Shown: one piece after another, positions 17,236-26,462 of the stretch
How the letters are laid out: every line of letters begins with the position of its first letter
How positions within the stretch are numbered: the first letter of the stretch is position 1
Source: Oscillospiraceae bacterium
Lineage (GTDB): Bacteria > Bacillota > Clostridia > Oscillospirales > Ruminococcaceae
Length of the DNA: 64,000 nt
Reading direction: 5' to 3'
Assembly (NCBI GenBank): GCA_015067175.1
Contig: SVMX01000001.1
Location: forward strand, 248,001 to 312,000
Made by a program: the position numbers and the translations under genes
Notes under the pieces: model-generated
Database searches by the model: none
What the model was told of the DNA's origin: nothing
Seen by the model: the letters and a program-made list of their open reading frames with translations, nothing else

Positions 17236-18644
17236 AAGAGTTTACCATCAACGGCTCTGTAATGAAATGCTATCCCCTTAATTCCGCGCAAAGGCTGCAC
17301 AACTACACCATAAGATACTGTCCCCATCAGGTGCTTAACATCGGCACAGGACTGTATATTCAGGTAGGTGTTGATTTCGATGTGCTGAAGCAGTCCATCT
17401 ATGAGGCGTGCAACCGCCTTGACTCCATGCGTATCCGCTTCATCAAGGACGAGGACGATACAGTCTACCAGTACATCGTTCCGTTTGAGGAAAGAGAGAT
17501 ACCGCTCGTTGACTTCTCCTACTGGAAGGAGGAGGACGCTCACCACGAGATGGAAAAGTGGACAGCTGTGCCGTTTGAGAGATACAATTCTCCTATGAAT
17601 CAGATCGTAATGGTAAAGCTTCCTAACGGCTATAACGGCGTTTATCTTAAAGTAGACCACATGACTATGGACTCAAGCTCCATCATCGCATTCGACCGCG
17701 ACGTGCTTGAGATATACTGTGCAAAGATGTACGGCAGAGAAATGCCGAAGCCTATGATGTCCTACATAAAGCAGCTTGAAAAGGACCTCGCATATGAAGG
17801 CTCCGCCGCTCAGAAAAAGGACGAGGAGTTCTGGCTAAACGAGATCGCATCCAGCGAGCCGATGTACACAGACTTCACAGGCATGGGCAGACTGCTGACG
17901 CAGCGCAGAGAAAACAACAATCCCGACCAGCGCAGCGCACTGGTAGTTTCTAAATCCGTGGCTGCGGGCATCTCCGTTTACCATCTTGAAAAAGAGCCGT
18001 CAGACCGTCTTATGCAGTTCTGCATAGATAATCAGATACCGATGGTTTGTCTGCTTCTGATGGGTCTCAGAACAGTGCTTTCAAAGTTCAACGACAACGA
18101 AAAGGACGTTTCGGTAAAGAGCGTTGTCGCTCGCCGCGGAACGCTTCTCGAAAAGCGCTCGGGTGGTTCCAGAATGCACTTCTTCCCGCTTCGTACCATA
18201 ATCGAGCCCGAAACCACATTTATCGACGCGATAAAGATAATCCAGAACGAGCAGAACAAGCTGTTCCGTCACGCAAACTACGACCCCATCGCTCACACGA
18301 TGAACCGCTCCAAGCACTGGAATCTGCAGCCCGGCGCAAGCTACGAGAGCATGGCGCTGACCTACCAGCCGCTCACTCTGAAGCAGCAGCAGACCTCCGA
18401 GGAGGATATGCCCGATATCCCCTACAAGAGTATGTGGTACACAAACGGAGTTGCGGGTCAGCCGCTCTACCTCACCGTTATGCACCGTGTTGAGGACAAT
18501 GGACTTAACTTCAATTTCGAGTACAGATACGACGTTGTATCCGAGCACGAAATGGAATATCTTTACTACTACCTGTGCCGCGTTCTTTTCAGAGGTATCG
18601 AGGATAAGGACAGAACAGTCGGCGAAATTCTTGAAATGATTTGA
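17232..18644 (+). CDS. stand-alone condensation-domain protein (NRPS C-domain/acyltransferase fold)
   Basis: 470 aa, the length of a single condensation domain, with YPLNSAQRLHNY at the start (compare the C1 motif with its conserved SxAQ). The active-site motif is degenerate: D142-H143-M-T-M-D147 in place of HHxxxDG, so the catalytic second His and the structural Asp remain. FPLRT (about residue 320) matches the late R-p-l/F-N-t region. Members join a carrier-bound acyl group to an amine or alcohol acceptor. It lies between the hydrolase (4-nt overlap) and the carrier protein (18-nt gap), and presumably uses that carrier protein. The acceptor is unknown. Confidence 0.85.
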   Translation: MKEFTINGSVMKCYPLNSAQRLHNYTIRYCPHQVLNIGTGLYIQVGVDFDVLKQSIYEACNRLDSMRIRFIKDEDDTVYQYIVPFEEREIPLVDFSYWKEEDAHHEMEKWTAVPFERYNSPMNQIVMVKLPNGYNGVYLKVDHMTMDSSSIIAFDRDVLEIYCAKMYGREMPKPMMSYIKQLEKDLAYEGSAAQKKDEEFWLNEIASSEPMYTDFTGMGRLLTQRRENNNPDQRSALVVSKSVAAGISVYHLEKEPSDRLMQFCIDNQIPMVCLLLMGLRTVLSKFNDNEKDVSVKSVVARRGTLLEKRSGGSRMHFFPLRTIIEPETTFIDAIKIIQNEQNKLFRHANYDPIAHTMNRSKHWNLQPGASYESMALTYQPLTLKQQQTSEEDMPDIPYKSMWYTNGVAGQPLYLTVMHRVEDNGLNFNFEYRYDVVSEHEMEYLYYYLCRVLFRGIEDKDRTVGEILEMI

Positions 18645-18662
18645 TATACGGAGGAAAAAACG

Positions 18663-18890
18663 ATGTTTGACCAGCTTAAAGAACTTATTTGCAACTATGT
18701 TGAGGTAGACGCAGACTCTATCACCGAGGATTCCAGATTTATCGAGGATCTCGGCTTCAATTCCTATGATTTCATGAGCCTTCTTGGTGAGCTTGAGGAG
18801 ATCCTTGAGGTTCAGGTATCCGAGGAGGAGGTCATCAAGCTCTCCACAGTCGGCGACGCTGTAAAGTACCTTGAATCCCTGAAAAAGTAA
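18663..18890 (+). CDS. acyl/peptidyl carrier protein
   Basis: A 75-aa four-helix carrier protein. The phosphopantetheine attachment site is Ser34 in DLGFNSYDFMSL. The acidic helix II (LLGELEEILEV) and VIKLSTVGDAVKYLE complete the fold. It is a specialised carrier, since the genome should encode a separate AcpP for fatty acid synthesis (family knowledge, not seen here). GGAGG lies 9-13 nt before the ATG. The PPTase at 15603 is the likely activating enzyme and the adenylating protein at 18902 the likely loader. Confidence 0.95.
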   Translation: MFDQLKELICNYVEVDADSITEDSRFIEDLGFNSYDFMSLLGELEEILEVQVSEEEVIKLSTVGDAVKYLESLKK

Positions 18891-18901
18891 GGAGAACTCA
18901 C

Positions 18902-20446
18902 ATGAACAAAGAGCTTCTTAAAACATTACAGGACCTTGTTCGCCTTGCCGCTGAGGAATACGGCGATAAGGCATACATAAAGGAAAAAGCAGGCACCGCA
19001 ATAATCGAAAAGTCTTTCAATGACCTTTACGACAACAGCAGACGCATCGCTTCCTGCCTTACAGAAAAGCTTGGCGGTGAAAAAGTCCACGCTGCTGTTA
19101 TAGGTCCTACAAGCTACGCGTATCTTGCCGCTTATTTCGGAACAGTTATCAACGGCAACGTTACAGTTCCGCTCGACGCACAGCTCGCTTGCGACGACAT
19201 CTGCGAGCTTATGAACAGAGCCGATGTTAATGTATTCTTCTTCGACAAGCGCTACGAGCCTATGATAGCCGCTGTCAAGGAGAACTGCCCGCAGATAAAG
19301 GCATATATTTCTCTCCAGCCTGCCGATTGCGCTGATATCTCCATTAGCGAGATAGTTGAGAAATATCAGCCCACAGAGCTTAAAAACATAGCGGAAAGCG
19401 ATCTTGCTTCCATCGTCTACACTTCGGGTACTACAGGCAAGGCAAAGGGCGTTATGCTCGCACACAGCAACCTTATCGACAACGTTACCTGTCAGGACAA
19501 TGAAAGCTCGCCTGAGGACGTGCTTCTTACTGTGCTTCCCGTTCACCACGTTTACTGCTTCACCTGCGATATACTTCTCTCGCTGAGATACGGCGCTACT
19601 GTTTGCGTAAACGACTCTATGATGAGAATAGCACAGAATTTAAAGCTGTTCCAGCCGACAATTATCCTGCTTGTTCCCATGATAGCTCAGACGATATACA
19701 AGCAGATACAGACCGTTTCAAGCAGCAAGGGACTTCCCCCCGCGGCAGTTGCACAGGCTGTTTTCGGCGGCAGGCTTAAAGGTATCTTCAGCGGCGGCGC
19801 TTACCTCAGCCCCGAGCTTATCAACAATTATCTTGAGCTTGGTATCCCGATCGCACAGGGCTACGGCATGACCGAATGCTCGCCGAGAATATCCACCGCA
19901 AGCTTTGATGAAATAAGCACAGCAGGCGATGTAGGTAAGATCGTAAACCGCTGCGAGGTTAAGATAGTTGACGGCGAGATCGTTGTAAGCAGCCCCTCCG
20001 TAATGCAGGGCTACTACAAGTACCCTGAGGCTACAGCAGAAGCTCTTGACTCCGATGGCTGGCTTCACACAGGCGACCTCGGCTATGTAGGCGACAACAG
20101 ACGTCTGTTCATCACAGGAAGAAAGAAGAACCTCATCATTCTCAGCAACGGCGAAAATGTTTCTCCCGAGGAGCTTGAAAACAAGTTCGCAGGAAAGAGC
20201 ATCGTTGCAGAGGTGCTGGTCTACGCCGAAGAGGGCTTTATCACAGCCGAAGTATTCCCGAACAGCGAGGAATGTCCCGACGCAGATGATGCTGCCGCAA
20301 AGCTTAACGAGATGATAAAGGAGATAAACCTCACTCTCCCCTCCTCCAAAACGATACGCAGACTGCGCGTTCGCGACAGAGAGTTCGACAAGACCACAAC
20401 CAGAAAGATACTCCGCAAGCAGTCCTATCAGGGCGACATCAAGTAA
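18902..20446 (+). CDS. AMP-forming acyl/aminoacyl-carrier-protein ligase (stand-alone adenylation protein)
   Basis: 514-aa ANL-superfamily enzyme. Motifs: A3 IVYTSGTTGKAKGV (about 180), A5 GYGMTECSP, A7 GWLHTGDLG, hinge A8 FITGRKKNLIILSNGENVSPEE and the C-terminal Lys in TRKILRK. The region after A3 reads LPVHHVYCFTCDILLSL rather than the FDxS of amino-acid A domains, so a fatty or aryl acid is a more likely substrate (inference). It follows the carrier gene by 11 nt and a terminator closes the operon at 20466. The short C-terminal domain is present. No carrier or reductase domain is fused. Confidence 0.88.
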   Translation: MNKELLKTLQDLVRLAAEEYGDKAYIKEKAGTAIIEKSFNDLYDNSRRIASCLTEKLGGEKVHAAVIGPTSYAYLAAYFGTVINGNVTVPLDAQLACDDICELMNRADVNVFFFDKRYEPMIAAVKENCPQIKAYISLQPADCADISISEIVEKYQPTELKNIAESDLASIVYTSGTTGKAKGVMLAHSNLIDNVTCQDNESSPEDVLLTVLPVHHVYCFTCDILLSLRYGATVCVNDSMMRIAQNLKLFQPTIILLVPMIAQTIYKQIQTVSSSKGLPPAAVAQAVFGGRLKGIFSGGAYLSPELINNYLELGIPIAQGYGMTECSPRISTASFDEISTAGDVGKIVNRCEVKIVDGEIVVSSPSVMQGYYKYPEATAEALDSDGWLHTGDLGYVGDNRRLFITGRKKNLIILSNGENVSPEELENKFAGKSIVAEVLVYAEEGFITAEVFPNSEECPDADDAAAKLNEMIKEINLTLPSSKTIRRLRVRDREFDKTTTRKILRKQSYQGDIK

Positions 20447-20465
20447 GCCCATCACACAAAAAACT

Positions 20466-20496
20466 ATCCGCCCTGTTACCTGCAGGGCGGATTTTT
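20466..20496 (+). terminator. terminator of the NRPS-like operon
   Basis: ATCCGCCCTG/CAGGGCGGAT stem with a 7-nt loop followed by a T-run. Confidence 0.9.
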
Positions 20497-20549
20497 GTAT
20501 ACAAGCACTCCCCTCGGCGAAATTACCGAGGGAAGCTTTAGTTATTTCA

Positions 20550-22835
20550 TCATATTGTATTTGTACGCTGCGCCTGCTTTTGAGGCTCGGTCGGATTCTT
20601 ATACTCCTTAAAGCAATCAAGCAGATGGGATTCACCATTAGCGTCTATCAGGCTTTTAGGTAACGGCAGGTCACCGCATACAAGCTTCTTAGCGTATTCT
20701 ATAACATCGACCTGTTCTTTTGTACCCTTGATTGTGTCCATTTCGTTAAAAATATTAACGAGCGCATCCCTAAATTCTTTTTTAACAATGCCCGCGCCAT
20801 TTGGCTCAATATGTTCATCTCTTACACTCTTGCTACAATAATCCTTCAATACGAGCGCATTCAACAGATTGTTAACGGTAGACGGAGTAGAAAATACCGT
20901 ACTGAGCGCCGGACTTGCATAATAAGTCGCAATTTTGCTTATTATAGATTTATGCTGACTTTCGTAGCCATAATTGCCGGCTCTGAGAGCGTTGGCGTCT
21001 TTTCTCGTATCAAGTATGCCGCGCGACATAGACTGATAAAGATCGCAGCTTGCAGTTGTAAATAACGAATGCGGAATAACTGCTTTCGCAATAGACATAT
21101 TGTCATCATAATCTACATGCGGCAGATTTCTCTCATGCTCCTGCAGTGCATCGGTAAGCTGAGCATAAGTTTCAGAGATGATCTGAAGCTTCTCTTCTAC
21201 TGCTTCTTCGTATCTCTGTCTTGCAAGCTCATCAGTTTTCAAGGCATTTTTGACAGCCTTGGAGCTATAATTAGGATACATAGCCCTTACTACATCTTCA
21301 TGAGTTGGAACAGTGAACTTATCCACGAACTCTCGGCCGTACTCCTTCATAAGTCTCTTATCTTCTTCACTCGGAGCAACAAGCTGTCCTAAATTCATTC
21401 CCTTTGACAGCATATAGATTGCAGCAAGACTGCCGCGCGAAGTTGCTCTGCCCATAGTTTTGACGATATCTTCCTGACGCTGAAACTCGTTCTCCCCATT
21501 CTTGAAGAACTCATTTTTATAATATTTCGTGTGGTCAGAAAAGTATCTGCCGGGATCATCAAAATTCGACAGAAAGCAATAATTTTCAATGTTTTCATAC
21601 ATTTGATCGCATTGTTCTTTTTCAGTTATGACAGATGCCATACTGTCTGCATAAGAATGGGTCGTATAATCAAAATGTTTTATCGATTCCACAATATCAT
21701 CGTCAAGAAGCTGATTAAACTGTACCGCTTCCTCAAACTTTTTGGTTTTAGATTTCAGCTCAATGCCGAAGAATCTCAAAATCGCACGCCATATGCTGAA
21801 CTTCTCCTCTGCAACAAGGCTCGGAATAACATGCATAGGTTTAAGCTCTCCGTCTTCTCTGGTCATATCGCGCACTGCAAACTGATGTCCGCCGTCGAGA
21901 ACATCTTTCATAAACATACAGCATGAATAGTCTTTATCACCGAAATTGTATGCTAAAGACGCAGGCACACCGTCAACATATACACAATCAAGGAATTGCA
22001 TATTGTCATTGTATTCATTGCGTCCGTAAAAGCTCTTCAGCATATTCTGAACAGCATCTTTTGCCCACCTTACATCCTCCTCGGAAACGGGGCGTTGTCC
22101 AAGACGTTCAGCATAATTTTCCTTAGTAAGTCCATCGGAAGTATGCATATTGACTCTGAGAGTTGCCTCTCTGTAAGCGCGTTTGCCCGAAAACTCCTTG
22201 TACTTTTTGCCGTCGGCATAGCTTTCATAGCCCTTGCCCATAGCCTCCGCAGCTTTCTCAAGGTACTTATTGCTTTCCTCTTTGTAATCCTCCCAATCGT
22301 CGAGCCAAAAATCATCATATTCATCGGCTGTCACGAAACCGCTGTAAGATGTCTCCATATCATGATAGCTGTACCTCTTACCATTGATTACAGCATCAAG
22401 CGCAGACAAATAAACACCAAGCTCTCTGTTCAGCTCCGATGACACCTCAGATGTCTTTTCAGCAGAATTGTAAAGCTCATTTCTTACGCTCTGAGGAACA
22501 TTAAATTTCACACCATCGATCTCCATATCGATCATGTTGTACGCCATGATCTCCGCAACATAGGTGCCGTTAGCCGTTGTAAGCTCCTGGAGGCATTTTT
22601 CCGACAGATCTGTTAAGGTCTTGGCAACATGACGATCATGATCATATTCAAGATTATTATAATTATCAATAAATGCCTGCAGCTGATTTATCTTTCTTTC
22701 ATGCTCTACTTTTTTAACAGGCGCAGGAAGCAGATGCTGAACCAGATCCTCAATACCGGGATCAGCCTTCTGAATGAGATCTGCAGCAATTTTCAGCATT
22801 TCTTCTTTGCTTTGTACATTTATAACCTTTGGCAT
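20550..22835 (-). CDS. large cytoplasmic protein of unknown function (761 aa)
   Basis: Not recognised. It has no signal peptide and no clear membrane span. It is rich in charged and aromatic residues with long helical stretches. An amphipathic segment FSIWRAILRFFGIELKSKTK near residue 355 resembles NIFKRALNSVFGAFQKEID in the unknown protein at 51183, although the similarity is weak and short. The C-terminus is polar (KNPTEPQKQAQRTN). AAAGGAG precedes the ATG. It is a single-gene unit with an ECF-sigma-like promoter at 22919-22894, a type not seen on the metabolic genes here. Helical content and size would fit a scaffold or effector-like protein, but nothing in the sequence fixes a role. Confidence 0.75.
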   Translation of the reverse strand: MPKVINVQSKEEMLKIAADLIQKADPGIEDLVQHLLPAPVKKVEHERKINQLQAFIDNYNNLEYDHDRHVAKTLTDLSEKCLQELTTANGTYVAEIMAYNMIDMEIDGVKFNVPQSVRNELYNSAEKTSEVSSELNRELGVYLSALDAVINGKRYSYHDMETSYSGFVTADEYDDFWLDDWEDYKEESNKYLEKAAEAMGKGYESYADGKKYKEFSGKRAYREATLRVNMHTSDGLTKENYAERLGQRPVSEEDVRWAKDAVQNMLKSFYGRNEYNDNMQFLDCVYVDGVPASLAYNFGDKDYSCCMFMKDVLDGGHQFAVRDMTREDGELKPMHVIPSLVAEEKFSIWRAILRFFGIELKSKTKKFEEAVQFNQLLDDDIVESIKHFDYTTHSYADSMASVITEKEQCDQMYENIENYCFLSNFDDPGRYFSDHTKYYKNEFFKNGENEFQRQEDIVKTMGRATSRGSLAAIYMLSKGMNLGQLVAPSEEDKRLMKEYGREFVDKFTVPTHEDVVRAMYPNYSSKAVKNALKTDELARQRYEEAVEEKLQIISETYAQLTDALQEHERNLPHVDYDDNMSIAKAVIPHSLFTTASCDLYQSMSRGILDTRKDANALRAGNYGYESQHKSIISKIATYYASPALSTVFSTPSTVNNLLNALVLKDYCSKSVRDEHIEPNGAGIVKKEFRDALVNIFNEMDTIKGTKEQVDVIEYAKKLVCGDLPLPKSLIDANGESHLLDCFKEYKNPTEPQKQAQRTNTI

Positions 22836-22893
22836 AACTTTTCTCCTTTAATCTTGATTATTAAGCGTGGTTCTTAGCCGCTTTGTTATTTTA

Positions 22894-22919
22894 TACGCAG
22901 TCAGCGAAAAAACGTAACA
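22894..22919 (-). promoter_or_regulatory. ECF-sigma-like promoter (TGTTAC-N16-CGTATAAA)
   Basis: On the minus strand TGTTAC (22919-22914), 16 bp including a T6 run, CGTA (22897-22894) continuing as TAAA. This compares with the SigW-type consensus TGAAAC-N16-CGTA. It lies about 60 bases before the start at 22835 and recurs almost exactly at 52360-52335. Confidence 0.65.
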
Positions 22920-22936
22920 TAAAAATACCTGTATTA

Positions 22937-22981
22937 CTAAAAAAGCCTGCCCGCAGACTCATGCTTACGGACAAGCTTTTA
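22937..22981 (-). terminator. terminator of the pth-mfd operon
   Basis: AAAAGCCTGCCCG pairs, with one bulge or mismatch, with CGGACAAGCTTTT. On the minus strand the stem is followed by a T-run. It lies just past the mfd stop. Confidence 0.75.
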
Positions 22982-22989
22982 ATTATATA

Positions 22990-25900
22990 TCATTCAGCCT
23001 CAGCCATGGACACTATAAGCGTACGCATCACATCAAGCGGCTTGTCGCCCTTTGCAAGCTTCACCGCCAAATGCGCTTTGCCCATTGTTTCAAGCTTAAG
23101 CTTGCCGCCAAGCTGCTCAGACGCCGCCGCTATACGCTGCATATCAAACCTTGACACAAAGAATTTAAGCAGGTCGCCATTCTGCGTGATCTCCGTTATA
23201 TTCACCGAGGAAGCCATATTGCGCAGCCTTGCAACATCAATAAGCCCCTGCACCGACTTCGGCGGGTCGCCGTAGCGGTCGATAAGCTCGTCTGTGATAT
23301 CAAAGCTGTCCTCCTCGGTCTGGATACGCGCTATCTTGCGATAGCAGTCAACACGCTGTGCCTGATTTGAAATGTAGCTTTCGGGAATAAAAGCGTCTAT
23401 CTGTATATCCACAAGACATTCCTCCTTGTGAACATCGACCTCGCCCTGCTCTTCCCTAACTGCCTCGCCGAGAAGCTGCAAATACATATCATAACCCACG
23501 TTTGCAAGATGTCCCGACTGATTTGCACCGAGGATATTTCCCGCGCCACGTATCTCAAGGTCGCGCAGCGCAATTCTGAAGCCGCTGCCGAACTGCGTGA
23601 ACTCGCGTATCGCGTCAAGTCGCTTCTGCGCAATTTCGGTCAGCACCTTTCCGCGCTTGAATGTAAAATACGCATACGCACGCTTGTTTGTACGTCCGAC
23701 ACGTCCGCGAAGCTGATGAAGCTGCGCAAGTCCCATGTAATCGGCGTCCTCGATTATCAGCGTGTTTACATTCGGAACATCAACACCTGTTTCGATTATC
23801 GTTGTGCAAACAAGGATATCAAGCTCGCCGTCAAGAAGCTGCCGCCAGACCTCAAGCACCTGCTCCTCTGACATTTTTCCGTGCGCAACGCCTATGCGCG
23901 CCTCGGGCAGAAGCTTTTTGATGTTCTCCGCGCAGCCGTAGATAGACTCTATCCTGTTGTGGATATAGTAGACCTGACCGTTTCTGCGCATCTCTTTTTG
24001 TATCGCCTGAACTATAACTCCCCAGTCGTGCTCCAGCACATACGAGGAGATAGGCTGTCTGTCCTGCGGCGGCTCGTCAAGCACGCTCATATCACGAATA
24101 CCGCTCATCGCCATGTTCAAAGTTCGCGGAATAGGCGTTGCCGAAAGCGTCAGCACGTCAACTCCCGCAAAGGCTTCCTTGAACTTTTCCTTGTGCGCAA
24201 CGCCAAAGCGCTGCTCTTCGTCGATTATCGCAAGTCCAAGGTCCTTGAATTTTATATCGTCCTGAATTATGCGGTGAGTACCGATAAGCAGGTCTATACG
24301 TCCGCTTTTAAGTCCGCGCAGTATCTCGCGCTGCTCCGAGGGAGATTTATGGCGCGACAGCAGCGCAACGTTCACAGGAAACGCTTCAAGGCGCTTGCAC
24401 GCTGTCTGGAAATGCTGCCACGAAAGCACCGTTGTAGGACACAGCAGCGCGCACTGCTTTCCTGCCTCAATACACTTGAACGCAGCACGAAGCGCTACCT
24501 CGGTCTTGCCGAAGCCAACATCTCCGCACAAAAGTCGCTCCATCGGAACAGGCTTTTGCATATCAGCCTTAATTTCATCAATACAGCGAAGCTGAGAATC
24601 GGTTTCGATATAGCTGAAATGCGCCTCGAAATCCTCCTGCATGGAGTCGTCCTCAGGAAACTCAAAGCCCTTGCTGCGCATACGCTTGGAGTAAAGCTCG
24701 ATAAGCTCTGCCGCCATCTCCTTTGCCGCAGCTTTTGCCTTTGCTTTAGACTTCTGCCACTGCTCTGAGTTAAGCTTATTGAGCTTCACCGTGGAAGCGT
24801 CGCCCGTGCCGATATAGCGTGAAACGAGGTCAAGCTGTGTTACGGGAACGTGCAGCACGTCCTTTCCCGCATAGCGTATGCGGATATAGTCCTTTGAAAC
24901 TCCGCCGTTCTCTATCTTGTGAACTCCGTCAAAAACGCCGATTCCATGCGAATAATGCACCACAAGGTCGCCGATGGAAATATCCGCAAGGGAACGTATC
25001 TCCTCGCCCTTTTTCTTCTTTGGAACGCGCTTTCTTGCAGCATGAACAGCCGTGTGAGTAAACACGGCAAGGTTATAATTCTGATACTCTATACCTGCGG
25101 TCAGCGTTCCCGCGGTAACGATGACCTTTTTTCTTACAAGCTCGCTCGGCGCGGCGCTGTAAATAACGTCAAAGCCGTCGTCGATAAGGTCGTCGGCAAG
25201 CGTTTTGGCGCCCTTTTCAGTGCCGCCGAAGACAACACAGCAAAAGCCACGTGAAAGATAGCCGCGCAGCTCGTCCTCAAGCAGCTTGTATTCGCCGCTC
25301 CACGGCGATGTCTGTATCGCTCCCTGTGAATCTATTATTGCACCAAGGCTGAGATTTCCGCCTCTTATAAAGGTATCGAAATACACCGCGGCGCGCTCCT
25401 CAAGAAGCGCATAAAACTCGCCCTTTGTGAGCATAAAGCGGTCGATTCCCTTGCAGATGTTATGCTCCTCAAGAAGTATCTTTAAATCCTCTGTGTGCTG
25501 CAGTGAAATACCGCGATAGCCCTCGCGTACCGACACATTTTCGCACACGAAAACAGCCTTGGCATAGTCGAAAACAGTTGCCTCGTTTTCATAGCAGAGC
25601 GGAAAATACTTGTCGGTGCTGTGCAGCTCAATTCCGCCGCGCAGCTTATTTACGTCATCGTTAAGCTTTTCGCGCGCACCCTCTGCGTGCTTTCCGCGAA
25701 GCTTTTTCGCGATAGCCTCTATCCTTTCGCAAAGCACCTCACTGCTGTCAAACAACACCTCTGACGCAGGAGATATGCTTATACTTTCAAGCGAATCGGT
25801 GCGGCGCTGACTTTCGATATCAAACAAAGTAAGGCTGTCTATGGTGTCGCCCCAAAGCTCGATTCTGTAGGGCGTGGAAGCACTCGGCGGAAACACATCA

Positions 25901-26448
25901 ACAATACCGCCGCGCACCGAAAACTGACCCGCGCCCTCTATCATATCACAGCGGCTGTAGCCCGCGCTGATAAGCCGCTTTACAAGCTCGTCCTGTGCAA
26001 TATCCTCGCCCTCGGAAAGCGTCACTGTGCGGTTTTTAAGCTCCTCAGGCGGTACAGTGAGCTGACCTGCCGCTTCAGGCGAACAGATAACGCAGCCGCA
26101 CCTGTTTTGCAGCATAGCCGTCAGCGCATATATCCTCTTGTGCTCATACTCGCGTGAAGCCGCCTCGTAATTGCCGAGCGCAAGCTCCTTTGCCGGATAA
26201 AGCAGCGCCTTTTCCTCGCCGCACATCACGTTTATATCAAGGCACAGGCGCTGAGCCTCCGCCTCGCTCTCTGCGATAACGAGCGCTGGCAGCAGCTCCT
26301 CTCTTGACATAAGCGCCGCGATAAAATGCGCCTTATGGATATGCGAAAGACCCGTCACAAGGGCGGGCAGGGTATTATTCTCGTCGAGATAGCCGCACAG
26401 GCGCTTATATTCGCGGTTTTCCTGTGCAGCCTTTAGAAAAAGTTCCAT
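22990..26448 (-). CDS. mfd: transcription-repair coupling factor
   Basis: Removes RNA polymerase stalled at DNA lesions and recruits UvrA. The 1152-aa length and domain order are canonical. The UvrB-like N-terminal module includes GQFSVRGGIVDVFPP. The RNA-polymerase-interacting domain follows LADISIGDLVVHYSHGIG. The translocase has Walker A GDVGFGKTE, the DEEQ box in IIDEEQRFGV, LSATPIPRT and QLRGRVGR, and the C-terminal TRCF domain follows. GAGGTCAAG precedes the ATG. It is 14 bases behind pth and presumably cotranscribed, a common arrangement in Firmicutes. Confidence 0.97.
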   Translation of the reverse strand: MELFLKAAQENREYKRLCGYLDENNTLPALVTGLSHIHKAHFIAALMSREELLPALVIAESEAEAQRLCLDINVMCGEEKALLYPAKELALGNYEAASREYEHKRIYALTAMLQNRCGCVICSPEAAGQLTVPPEELKNRTVTLSEGEDIAQDELVKRLISAGYSRCDMIEGAGQFSVRGGIVDVFPPSASTPYRIELWGDTIDSLTLFDIESQRRTDSLESISISPASEVLFDSSEVLCERIEAIAKKLRGKHAEGAREKLNDDVNKLRGGIELHSTDKYFPLCYENEATVFDYAKAVFVCENVSVREGYRGISLQHTEDLKILLEEHNICKGIDRFMLTKGEFYALLEERAAVYFDTFIRGGNLSLGAIIDSQGAIQTSPWSGEYKLLEDELRGYLSRGFCCVVFGGTEKGAKTLADDLIDDGFDVIYSAAPSELVRKKVIVTAGTLTAGIEYQNYNLAVFTHTAVHAARKRVPKKKKGEEIRSLADISIGDLVVHYSHGIGVFDGVHKIENGGVSKDYIRIRYAGKDVLHVPVTQLDLVSRYIGTGDASTVKLNKLNSEQWQKSKAKAKAAAKEMAAELIELYSKRMRSKGFEFPEDDSMQEDFEAHFSYIETDSQLRCIDEIKADMQKPVPMERLLCGDVGFGKTEVALRAAFKCIEAGKQCALLCPTTVLSWQHFQTACKRLEAFPVNVALLSRHKSPSEQREILRGLKSGRIDLLIGTHRIIQDDIKFKDLGLAIIDEEQRFGVAHKEKFKEAFAGVDVLTLSATPIPRTLNMAMSGIRDMSVLDEPPQDRQPISSYVLEHDWGVIVQAIQKEMRRNGQVYYIHNRIESIYGCAENIKKLLPEARIGVAHGKMSEEQVLEVWRQLLDGELDILVCTTIIETGVDVPNVNTLIIEDADYMGLAQLHQLRGRVGRTNKRAYAYFTFKRGKVLTEIAQKRLDAIREFTQFGSGFRIALRDLEIRGAGNILGANQSGHLANVGYDMYLQLLGEAVREEQGEVDVHKEECLVDIQIDAFIPESYISNQAQRVDCYRKIARIQTEEDSFDITDELIDRYGDPPKSVQGLIDVARLRNMASSVNITEITQNGDLLKFFVSRFDMQRIAAASEQLGGKLKLETMGKAHLAVKLAKGDKPLDVMRTLIVSMAEAE

Positions 26449-26462
26449 CTTGACCTCGCGTT

